Below are positions 1 through 5,729 of a stretch of DNA of 11,785 bases, piece by piece. Every line of letters starts with the position of its first letter. Positions within the stretch are counted from its first letter, which is position 1. A program made the position numbers and the translations under genes. The notes beneath the pieces were generated by a model. The model ran no database searches, was not told where the DNA came from, and was given only the letters and a program-made list of their open reading frames with translations. Source of the stretch: CAYTYZ01 sp964442385 (GTDB lineage Bacteria; Patescibacteriota; Microgenomatia; UBA12405); NCBI GenBank assembly GCA_964442385.1, contig CAYTYZ010000024.1, positions 1-11,785 of the forward strand. Direction: 5' to 3'.

Positions 1-1141
1 CCCAAGCTTTACCAAAAGCAAGCTCAAGGGCAATACCCCAGGGCCTGCCTTCTCGCAGTTCTTCTTTTAGACGGGCGAAAATCAGAATGTTGCTATCCAA
101 AGCCATGCCAATTGATAAAAGCAAACCAACTAAGCCAGGGAAAGTTAAGGTCACTGGAATAAGCTTGTATAGAGCTAGAGTGATACTTGAGTAAATAAGC
201 AGATTTAAAACAGCAACTAAACCCAGTCGGCCGTAGTTAAGAACCATGAAAATAGCCACAATTATAATACCAACAAGACCGGCTGTTAGTCCTTTTTGAA
301 TAGTATTTTTGCCCAAGGTTCCGCCAACTTGAGTTTGGGCAACTAATTTAATGGGAATAGGTAGGGCACCGGCATTGAGTTGGGTAGCCAGAAGTTTGGC
401 TTGAGTAGAATCAAACCCACCACTGATTATGGCATTACCATCCACAATCTCGTTGTTAACAGTTGGATAAGTTAAGACAAAATTATCTAGGAAAATAGCT
501 ATTCTTTTATTTAAAAAATCTCGTGTAGCAGTAGCAAAAAGTTTGGTCCCTTCGGGGTTAAATTTAAGAGATACAACTGGTTGACCATTTTTGGGATCAA
601 AACTCACGGAAGCTGATTGAAGATGAGAGCCGTTTAGTCCCAAGTCCTTGGAAAACAAATCACTAAAAGTGGCTGTAGCTGTCGCTTCTGGAGCTAAAAT
701 AGATTCGCCTTTGAATTCCAACCTGGCTGTTTGACCAATTAGATCTATGGCCTGATCGATATTTGAGACTCCTGGCAGTTCAACCAATAGTCGATTTATA
801 CTACCTTGTTTGGACAATTGAACTGTGGCTTCACTGACTCCGAACATATTGACGCGTCGCTCGATATTTTCGCGCAGGGAAGTTAGAGCATTTGAAATTT
901 CTTCAGGGGTGGTTAACTTGCTGGTATCAGCTTCAAAAGTAAGCTGGGCTCCTCCAGCTAAATCCAAACCGTATTTTATATCGAGGTCTTTTTGAATTTT
1001 AAATGGGCCAAGCTGTAGATCAAAAACTGGTCTATAAAACTTGCGGTTTAGGATAGTTAATTCTTTTGGCATCGAAACCACTAGACTGCCAACAAACAAA
1101 AAGAAAATAAGCCAAAGATTTTGTAATTTTATTTTTTTCAT
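1..1141 (-). CDS. secD: Protein translocase subunit SecD, C-terminus cut by window edge
   Basis: SecD works with SecF in the inner membrane and uses the proton gradient to help pull exported proteins through SecYEG. The 380 visible residues show an N-terminal membrane helix (about 8-23), the conserved GLDLAGG motif (58-64), a large periplasmic P1-type domain (about 70-270), then membrane helices from about 285. The transmembrane signature near 335-355 reads FPGLVGLLLSIGMALDSN and is followed by IFARLKEELREG, typical of SecD. The ATG at 1141 lies 3 nt after the stop of the AbrB-like gene, so it is probably translated from the same message. There is no Shine-Dalgarno sequence. The last membrane helices, and probably secF, lie beyond position 1. 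The family assignment is secure. Confidence 0.96.
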   Translation of the reverse strand, partial: MKKIKLQNLWLIFFLFVGSLVVSMPKELTILNRKFYRPVFDLQLGPFKIQKDLDIKYGLDLAGGAQLTFEADTSKLTTPEEISNALTSLRENIERRVNMFGVSEATVQLSKQGSINRLLVELPGVSNIDQAIDLIGQTARLEFKGESILAPEATATATFSDLFSKDLGLNGSHLQSASVSFDPKNGQPVVSLKFNPEGTKLFATATRDFLNKRIAIFLDNFVLTYPTVNNEIVDGNAIISGGFDSTQAKLLATQLNAGALPIPIKLVAQTQVGGTLGKNTIQKGLTAGLVGIIIVAIFMVLNYGRLGLVAVLNLLIYSSITLALYKLIPVTLTFPGLVGLLLSIGMALDSNILIFARLKEELREGRPWGIALELAFGKAW

Positions 1142-1144
1142 TAT

Positions 1145-1327
1145 TTACTTAATAAATGATAACTGACGTGGGTGACCTGTAAAGATGTAAGTGATGCTGG
1201 CTTTAGTTCGGTTGATTTTTATCAAGGCAATATCACCTTCTTTAATCGAGAGGTCTGCTACAGCACTTTTAGGTAAAGTGATAGATAGGCTATTGCCGGT
1301 TTTTATGACTTTTCTAGCTTTTGGCAT
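1145..1327 (-). CDS. AbrB/SpoVT-type small DNA-binding protein
   Basis: A 60-residue protein with the core swapped-hairpin AbrB/SpoVT/MazE pattern: KVIKTGNSLSITLPKSAV followed by a short acidic turn (LSIKEGD) and a hydrophobic strand. Family members bind DNA as dimers, either as transition-state regulators or as antitoxins. No toxin partner is adjacent, so a regulatory role is more likely. I chose the ATG at 1327 because it is the first ATG before the domain; a TTG at 1345 would add six residues (MVKNKI). With the ATG start it overlaps the upstream regulator gene by 14 nt, and secD starts 3 nt downstream. No Shine-Dalgarno sequence is visible, which suggests translational coupling. The C-terminal tail after about residue 45 is not recognisable. 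Confidence 0.75.
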   Translation of the reverse strand: MPKARKVIKTGNSLSITLPKSAVADLSIKEGDIALIKINRTKASITYIFTGHPRQLSFIK

Positions 1328-1916
1328 GATTTTGTTTTTGACCAAATATTAAGACTGGCTCATTGAGAAAGAAATCGACTATAAATGGGTCACGTTTTTG
1401 TTTTCTAACTAATAGCTCAGACTCTGACATTACCATATAGTTTATTTCGTGCATGCGAATAGTTTCTTCTGTTTTAATGAGATCTTCAACTTCTTGTAAG
1501 ATTAGCTGGCCTATGATTAGGATATCTACACCAGAGGATGATTTGCCATCCTTGGCTGCGTTGAATAGGAAACTTTGGTTATAGTATATTTTGCTAAGCT
1601 TACCTATTCTATCGGATAATTTATGAATTTGACCACCAAGCCCACTGGTTTTATGAGCTATTACCACTAGATCCAGAAACAGAGGAGACAGATTGTTGGC
1701 CTGGTGGTAAATTTTATTTGATCTGGGCTCTGAGACAATTAGTCCAGCTTTTTTAAGATTAACAAGCTCTCGTCTAACAGCATTTATTTCTGTTCCCACG
1801 TCTCGAGTTAACTGTCTGGTAAAAAACATTTCAGCGGGGAAATAAAAAAGTCTTTGCAGGAGCGCTAGGCGGATAGCGGATGTAAAAAGATATTTAAAAC
1901 TACTCTTTGCCCTCAT
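1314..1916 (-). CDS. Winged-helix regulator with degenerate nucleotidyltransferase-like C-terminus
   Basis: The 200-residue protein starts with a winged helix-turn-helix (about 10-75). LALLQRLFYFPAEMFF leads into TRQLTRDVGTEINAVRRELVN, the recognition-helix region, and the wing KAGLIVSEPRSNKIY. The C-terminal part (about 110-195) resembles the minimal nucleotidyltransferase-like domain often fused to such helices in Patescibacteria. It keeps only a lone Asp in GVDILIIGQ instead of the catalytic DxD pair, so it is probably inactive and acts as a ligand or dimer module. The sequence INYMVMSESE also fits that family. I chose the ATG at 1916, which overlaps the upstream stop by 17 nt; a TTG at 1949 would give a longer overlap and 11 residues unlike the family. 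It lies in the secD-containing run and may regulate it. The target is unknown. Confidence 0.72.
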   Translation of the reverse strand: MRAKSSFKYLFTSAIRLALLQRLFYFPAEMFFTRQLTRDVGTEINAVRRELVNLKKAGLIVSEPRSNKIYHQANNLSPLFLDLVVIAHKTSGLGGQIHKLSDRIGKLSKIYYNQSFLFNAAKDGKSSSGVDILIIGQLILQEVEDLIKTEETIRMHEINYMVMSESELLVRKQKRDPFIVDFFLNEPVLIFGQKQNHAKS

Positions 1917-3135
1917 ACACTGGAGTGTTTTGGGCAGGGAGCAGGACAATCCAGGTTACTCCTGGTACAAACTCGACTTCTTTACCTGCTTTAGTTTTAT
2001 AAATTGTACGTCCGGTGCGATTGGCTTTGGACCAGGTAATTTCTTCCTGTGTACCATTTTGGAAAAGGTGAGCCTTGCCAGTTCCGACAACTTCATAGTA
2101 ATTATGGCCATGTTCGTCTATCCCACGCTCTTCTTTTAGGTCCATAATAACGATGTTTTTAGCGGAAAGTTGTTCCTCGGTATTAAAATCAATATGTTTT
2201 TGTCCACCATTATTTCGCATGTAGACATTTTTAACAGGATCATAGTCCCAAACAACGTCGTAATCGGCGTAACCTTTCCAAAAACCGTAGCTTAATTTGC
2301 CGCTACCAGCTTGTGATTGGTCAGTTTTGGTAAACTGCCAAGACTTGAAGTTCTTATCCCAAGAGGTACCTTTGGCTTCAGTAATATTGGCAAGTCCCCT
2401 ACTGGCAGCAACATTCCAAAGTTCGGTAGTGGAGCAATACATGGTGTGTTCAGTGTCCTTTACTTCTCCTGTTCTTTCATACTCTCGGCGACATACCTTG
2501 TAAGGTAGAGAAAACTGGCTTAGGTCTCCCCAAGTGCCTTTGTTGTTCCAACCCCAAGTTTGCATTGCTTCTATGGCTTGAACCTTTCTGGCTGTGGTAC
2601 AAGGTCCACCAGGTGATGCTGCGCTGCAATTTGCACCGCCAACGTGGGCATAAAGAGGGTAATCACCATATTCAGAGGCAAGGTTTGCAAAATGTATGCG
2701 AGCAGAACGGACTGGGCCAACGTCGTATTTTTCACTAGAACCCCGTAAAACTCCGCAGTAAAATACCCCCATAAATCTGGTAATACCACCTTCTGACATG
2801 CCTTCATAAACCAAGTCTGCGTTGGATAGACCGGATTGGGGTCTAGAGTCTAAACTGTTTTCAATCATGACTGTAAGAGGTCTACGAACTTCCCACATGG
2901 CCTTTTCTTCAACCGTATGCTTGGAGCCATTTATGGGACAAATTTCAGTTTTTGGACCGTCAAAAGCAATAGTGCCTTCTGGTCCTTTAGTTGGTACGGC
3001 TGTGGGACTGAGCTTGGCAGTAGGACTCTGTTGGGAAACAGAACCAAATGGAATTAAACTTAGGCCATATCCAAGACCCAAGGCCAAACAAAAAATGCCC
3101 GTGTAAGCAGAAATGGTTATGACTTTTGGATTCAT
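1900..3135 (-). CDS. Membrane-anchored DUF3048 (YerB-like) protein
   Basis: The 411-residue protein has an N-terminal hydrophobic anchor (about 5-30) without a clear lipobox, then a Pro/Ser/Thr-rich linker (31-55). The DUF3048 N-terminal domain shows RRPLTVMIEN, SRPQSGLSNADLVYE and EGGITRFMGVF at about 84-125. The C-terminal domain ends in GRTIYKTKAGKEVEFVPGVTWI (split near 376-396) and LLP. Bacillus YerB is the characterised relative by name only; its molecular function is unknown. The extracytoplasmic part contains six cysteines (66, 127, 170, 179, 215, 234), so disulfides are plausible. The gene is first in a run reading into the regulator genes and secD. Its start at 3135 is separated by 35 bp from the divergent microprotein gene. 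I see no convincing Shine-Dalgarno sequence. Confidence 0.9.
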   Translation of the reverse strand: MNPKVITISAYTGIFCLALGLGYGLSLIPFGSVSQQSPTAKLSPTAVPTKGPEGTIAFDGPKTEICPINGSKHTVEEKAMWEVRRPLTVMIENSLDSRPQSGLSNADLVYEGMSEGGITRFMGVFYCGVLRGSSEKYDVGPVRSARIHFANLASEYGDYPLYAHVGGANCSAASPGGPCTTARKVQAIEAMQTWGWNNKGTWGDLSQFSLPYKVCRREYERTGEVKDTEHTMYCSTTELWNVAASRGLANITEAKGTSWDKNFKSWQFTKTDQSQAGSGKLSYGFWKGYADYDVVWDYDPVKNVYMRNNGGQKHIDFNTEEQLSAKNIVIMDLKEERGIDEHGHNYYEVVGTGKAHLFQNGTQEEITWSKANRTGRTIYKTKAGKEVEFVPGVTWIVLLPAQNTPVYEGKE

Positions 3136-3155
3136 AAGTAATTAAATAGAATAGC

Positions 3156-3164
3156 TGATATACT
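3156..3164 (+). promoter_or_regulatory. Extended -10 promoter for the microprotein/zinc-ribbon pair
   Basis: TGATATACT fits an extended -10 element (TGn followed by TATACT). The hexamer ends six bases before the ATG at 3171, so the transcript would start at or next to the start codon and be leaderless. No -35 match is evident, which is common for extended -10 promoters. It lies in the 35-bp divergent gap shared with the DUF3048 gene. Confidence 0.55.
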
Positions 3165-3170
3165 GGCTTT

Positions 3171-3281
3171 ATGCAACAAAATAAAGATACATATTCCAAA
3201 ACAGATTTGGTGAAAAGTATTTTATTTTCCATGATAGCCATCTTGGCTATATTTGTGTATAAAAAATGGGCAGGCATTTAA
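3171..3281 (+). CDS. 36-residue single-pass membrane microprotein
   Basis: A short open frame encodes a polar N-terminus (MQQNKDTYSKTD), one predicted membrane helix (about 13-30, LVKSILFSMIAILAIFVY) and a basic C-terminal end (KKWAGI). The preceding extended -10 element places the transcript start at its ATG. Its 3' end overlaps the zinc-ribbon gene by 16 nt in another frame, suggesting translational coupling. I do not recognise a family. The gene call depends on the good upstream promoter, the sensible membrane topology and the tight overlap. It could also be only a leader peptide for the downstream gene. Confidence 0.5.
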   Translation: MQQNKDTYSKTDLVKSILFSMIAILAIFVYKKWAGI

Positions 3282-3457
3282 AAAGACGACAAATATCAAC
3301 ATGGTGTGTAACTTGTAAAAGGAGTCAAGAAGTTTATCTAGATACTGGGCAAATAGTAATATTTAAGAACCAAAGAAAAGGTTTTAGATCGGTCTGTCCT
3401 AACTGTGGCACAAAGATTTTCAAGATTTTATCTCTTTTGGACTTAAAATTGCTATAA
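3266..3457 (+). CDS. Zinc-ribbon protein, DUF5679-like
   Basis: The 63-residue protein has two CxxC knuckles, C14-VT-C17 and C44-PN-C47, separated by 26 residues. The pattern WCVTCKRSQEV ... CPNCGTKIFKI matches the small DUF5679 zinc-ribbon proteins found widely in candidate-phyla bacteria. Their function is unknown; zinc binding and contact with nucleic acid or ribosomes are reasonable guesses. The extension after residue 54 (LSLLDLKLL) is hydrophobic and its sequence is shaped by the rnpB promoter below it. The ATG at 3266 lies inside the end of the microprotein gene. The stop codon TAA is part of the rnpB -10 box. Confidence 0.72.
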   Translation: MGRHLKRRQISTWCVTCKRSQEVYLDTGQIVIFKNQRKGFRSVCPNCGTKIFKILSLLDLKLL

Positions 3458-3458
3458 T
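3453..3458 (+). promoter_or_regulatory. -10 box of rnpB (TATAAT)
   Basis: A perfect TATAAT overlaps the TAA stop codon of the zinc-ribbon gene and ends five bases before the first paired base of the RNase P RNA P1 helix (3463). This gives an internal calibration of -10 to transcript-start spacing for this genome. No good -35 hexamer lies at 16-18 bp. Confidence 0.7.
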
Positions 3459-3460
3459 AA

Positions 3461-3770
3461 GGTGCAGTCGTCAAAGGGCTAGCCCGCCTAGGCGGGAGGA
3501 AAGTCCGAACCACACATTGCACACCACGGAAAGATGTACCGAACCGAGCGATCGGTTGTCACTGCCACAGAGACGAGTAGTTGGCTACTAGTCTTTTAGC
3601 TATTAGCCTTTGGCTATTGGCTACTTGGCATAGGGTTGATGATATGAAACGAGCAAACTGGTGGTGGAAATCCCAAGGCGTAGCGCCTAATCTAGCAATG
3701 GAAAGCTACAGGTAGGGAGAATAGATTGATGGTCCATAAACAGAATTCGGCTTATTGGCGACTGCAATTT
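3461..3770 (+). ncRNA. rnpB: RNase P RNA, bacterial type, reduced
   Basis: The RNA subunit of RNase P matures the 5' ends of tRNAs. Hallmarks are the 5' conserved block GAGGAAAGTCCGAAC (about 3496-3510), the following CACAGAGACGAG region (3566-3577), GAAACGAGCAAACT (about 3646-3659), the L15 GGT that pairs with tRNA CCA (3711-3713), AATAGATTGATGGTCC (3720-3735), and the 3' block ACAGAATTCGGCTTAT (3740-3755). The ends form P1: TGCAGTCG (3463-3470) pairs with CGACTGCA (3759-3766), and a T-run follows that may serve termination. At about 305 nt it is shorter than the E. coli RNA. P18 appears to be absent, because GGTAGGGAGAATAGATTGATGG runs straight through where it would lie (split across 3711-3732). 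The P12 region instead carries a long A/T-rich hairpin (3598-3622). Exact ends are approximate. Confidence 0.95.
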
Positions 3771-3776
3771 TTGAAT

Positions 3777-4772
3777 CTATTTTTTATTTTTATAATCAAA
3801 ATAGGTTTTTACGATCACTTCTGCTGTTAAAAAAACAGGAACTGCCAGTATAGCTCCCAATACTCCGCCAAGCTGTCCACCTGTAAGAAGAAGCATGATG
3901 GTAATAAGTGGATTTAGACCCACCGCCTCCTTCATAACTTTGGGTACAATTAGGTGATTTTCGAGTTGTTGGACAAGTGTGCCGACGCAAATAGCTAGAA
4001 CTGCCATTAACATGTTGCCAGTTGATAGGCCGACAAGACCGGCTAAGATAGCTGCAAAAGCTGGGCCAACATTGGGTACTATTTCAAGAATTCCAGCAAT
4101 AATTGCCAAAGAGGCAGCAAATTCTAGCCCAACCAGGGTGTAGCCTAGAAAATTCAGCAAGCCAACAATGAGCATGAGGATAAACTGTCCACTAATCCAA
4201 CTAGCCAGCCTGGTTTCAAGCCTGGAAAGAACTTCAAAAAGCATATCAACATGCTTTTTAGACAGAAATGAAAAGGTTGAAGCGGTGAGCAAGGGGCGTT
4301 GCATAACCATGTAAAAAGTGATCACTAAAATTAATATACCTTGTACTAAATTAGATAAAATAGCTACAGTAAGTTTGGCTAAAATTGAAGGTAAGGACTC
4401 AAAAATTCGAAAAAAAGAACTGACATCGATAGGATAACCAGCAATCTTTAAGTTTTGCAATAAAGATGGTCCAGTCTGGGCCAGTTTGTTGGATTGTTCG
4501 ATAAAAACCGGGGTGACACCAGCAAAAGCAAAGGTCAAAATTCCTATTATGAATCCATAGATTAGCAAGACAGCAATGGGTCTGGGGACGCCAAGTTTTT
4601 CAAATTTGCTGACATTGGGATAGAGGGCTTCACTAACTATAAAAGCCACAATAAATATAATTAAGAGTTGTTTAACTTCACCAAGAAAAGTAATAGTTCC
4701 CAAAACTGACAATACCAAGGCAAAAAGATAAAGAATGGATTTAAAGGTAAAGTCTATTTTTACTGGTTTCAT
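3777..4772 (-). CDS. AI-2E/PerM (UPF0118) family membrane protein
   Basis: The 331-residue, strongly hydrophobic protein has paired N-terminal helices (about 10-48), a helix at 62-87, a soluble segment (about 90-135), and a C-terminal membrane bundle (about 138-325). Family signatures include EIVPNVGP (230-237), QLENHLIVPKVMKEAVGLNP (about 269-288) and the final GGVLGAILAVPV. Members are proposed exporters, for autoinducer-2 or as Na+/H+ antiporters, but the substrate cannot be read from sequence. The ATG overlaps the miaA stop by one base (TAATG), so it may be co-translated. An extended -10-like element inside the miaA end could also drive it alone. Its 3' end faces the 3' end of rnpB with only a few bases between them. 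Confidence 0.92.
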   Translation of the reverse strand: MKPVKIDFTFKSILYLFALVLSVLGTITFLGEVKQLLIIFIVAFIVSEALYPNVSKFEKLGVPRPIAVLLIYGFIIGILTFAFAGVTPVFIEQSNKLAQTGPSLLQNLKIAGYPIDVSSFFRIFESLPSILAKLTVAILSNLVQGILILVITFYMVMQRPLLTASTFSFLSKKHVDMLFEVLSRLETRLASWISGQFILMLIVGLLNFLGYTLVGLEFAASLAIIAGILEIVPNVGPAFAAILAGLVGLSTGNMLMAVLAICVGTLVQQLENHLIVPKVMKEAVGLNPLITIMLLLTGGQLGGVLGAILAVPVFLTAEVIVKTYFDYKNKK

Positions 4773-5674
4773 TACTTATTGTACCAAAATTGGACCAGAT
4801 TTATTACACTTTTGGGGTAATCAGGCCTTGTTATATCAATAACATAAGACTTGGGAAAAAACTTTTTAAAATAGGTTTTTTGCCTTTTAAGATATTGATG
4901 TTCGTGAATAATCCAAGTACCTATGCAATTTGCAAGAGTGTCTGTCTCTTGAAAAAAAGGTTGGAATTCTTGGTATGAGAGGGTATTTAAACCCGGATCA
5001 GAAAAGCTGTATTTTTCGATTAATTTGCTGATTTCAGCAAGTAAGCCCAACTCAAGTCTTTTTTCGATCCGCCTGTCGATTTTTGAGTGTAAATATTCGG
5101 TTGGTGCATCTAGGTGAAGATGCAAGATATCTGCATCTAATGAATTAATTTTGAATTTATCAATTTTCAAAAAAGAAATTTTTAGCAGTATTCTTTTGAC
5201 GAGTCGATGGGGATTGTTTTGTTCAGCATGGTTTAACGAATTAAACTGACCTGGAGCAAGAAACTTATAAAAGCTTTTTAAAAAATTTATATTTAGTTTG
5301 TTTAAAACAGGAAATAAAAAGTGGTTTTGAATATTAGGTGAAATAAAATTATGGCTATTAACTAAAGTATTTAGATAATAGCCAGTGCCACCAACAACTA
5401 TAGGTAATTTATTTCTGGATTGGATTTCTTGAAGTTTTTGCCTGGCTAGGCTGGCGAATTCATGGGCAGAAAAGGTTTGGTCTGGAGTAATTAGATCAAT
5501 TAAGTGAATTTTGGTGTTGGGTGTATGGTCTTTACCTGTACCAATATCCAAGCCTTTGTAGATTTGGCGCGAATCGGCTGAAATTAACTCTGAAGAAATT
5601 TTTTCAGCCAATAACTGAGCCAAAGCAGTTTTACCAGTGGCAGTAGGTCCAGAAATTATAAGAAGTTTTTTCAC
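4772..5674 (-). CDS. miaA: tRNA dimethylallyltransferase MiaA
   Basis: MiaA transfers a dimethylallyl group to N6 of A37 in tRNAs that read codons starting with U, the first step of ms2i6A formation. The 300 residues show the P-loop GPTATGKT (9-16), the substrate-binding SADSRQIYKGLDIGTGK (32-48), GGTGYYL (95-101), NPHRLVKRI, the RRIEKRLELGLLAEI helix, and the C-terminal KRQKTYFKKFFP tRNA-contact region. The usual TIGYKE appears as LNTLSYQEF, a modest deviation. The insertion domain is short but present. The start is a GTG at 5674, fixed by the MKKLLIISGPTATGKT reading. There is only a distant AGG upstream, but a TAAAAT hexamer ends six bases before it, which suggests leaderless transcription. 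Confidence 0.95.
   Translation of the reverse strand: MKKLLIISGPTATGKTALAQLLAEKISSELISADSRQIYKGLDIGTGKDHTPNTKIHLIDLITPDQTFSAHEFASLARQKLQEIQSRNKLPIVVGGTGYYLNTLVNSHNFISPNIQNHFLFPVLNKLNINFLKSFYKFLAPGQFNSLNHAEQNNPHRLVKRILLKISFLKIDKFKINSLDADILHLHLDAPTEYLHSKIDRRIEKRLELGLLAEISKLIEKYSFSDPGLNTLSYQEFQPFFQETDTLANCIGTWIIHEHQYLKRQKTYFKKFFPKSYVIDITRPDYPKSVINLVQFWYNK
4778..4786 (-). promoter_or_regulatory. Extended -10-like element before the AI-2E family gene
   Basis: On the minus strand TGGTACAAT (TGn plus TACAAT) ends five bases before the ATG at 4772, within the last codons of miaA. It could provide a separate leaderless transcript for the membrane protein. It is also coding sequence, so chance is possible. 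Confidence 0.4.
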
Positions 5675-5680
5675 TTGGCT

Positions 5681-5686
5681 ATTTTA
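5681..5686 (-). promoter_or_regulatory. -10-like element of miaA
   Basis: On the minus strand TAAAAT ends six bases before the GTG start at 5674. It begins four bases after the T-run of the upstream terminator, so miaA is expected to be a new transcription unit with a leaderless message. Confidence 0.5.
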
Positions 5687-5689
5687 CCT

Positions 5690-5717
5690 AAAAAAAGGCA
5701 CGCTTGCGCGTGCCTTT
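5690..5717 (-). terminator. Intrinsic terminator of the kinase-vWA-PurA-like module
   Basis: On the minus strand a perfect 10-bp stem, AAAGGCACGC with GCGTGCCTTT, closes a four-base loop and runs into seven Ts. It begins 12 bp after the stop of the PurA-like gene. This is a textbook rho-independent terminator and marks the module's 3' boundary. Confidence 0.92.
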
Positions 5718-5729
5718 GAGATAAACAAA

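Noticed and set aside
1917..1949. TTG start for the winged-helix regulator
   Set aside because: The added residues (MSCSLPKTLQC) do not fit the family and deepen the overlap with the DUF3048 gene.
2822..3106. A 94-codon plus-strand open frame opposite the DUF3048 gene
   Set aside because: It is antisense to a strong domain match, has no promoter or ribosome site, and no recognisable features.
3334..3522. Minus-strand open frame across the zinc-ribbon/rnpB junction
   Set aside because: It spans a structured RNA gene and its promoter; the coding appearance is incidental.
3576..3635. Repeated TTGGCTA/TAGCTA units suggesting a tandem repeat or mobile insertion
   Set aside because: They fold into hairpins within the P12 region of RNase P RNA and are better explained as part of that RNA.
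4236..4259. AAAAAGCAT / ATGCTTTTT hairpin resembling a terminator
   Set aside because: It is inside the AI-2E family gene, where the frame and family signatures continue on both sides; the symmetry follows from the codons for KKHVDMLF.
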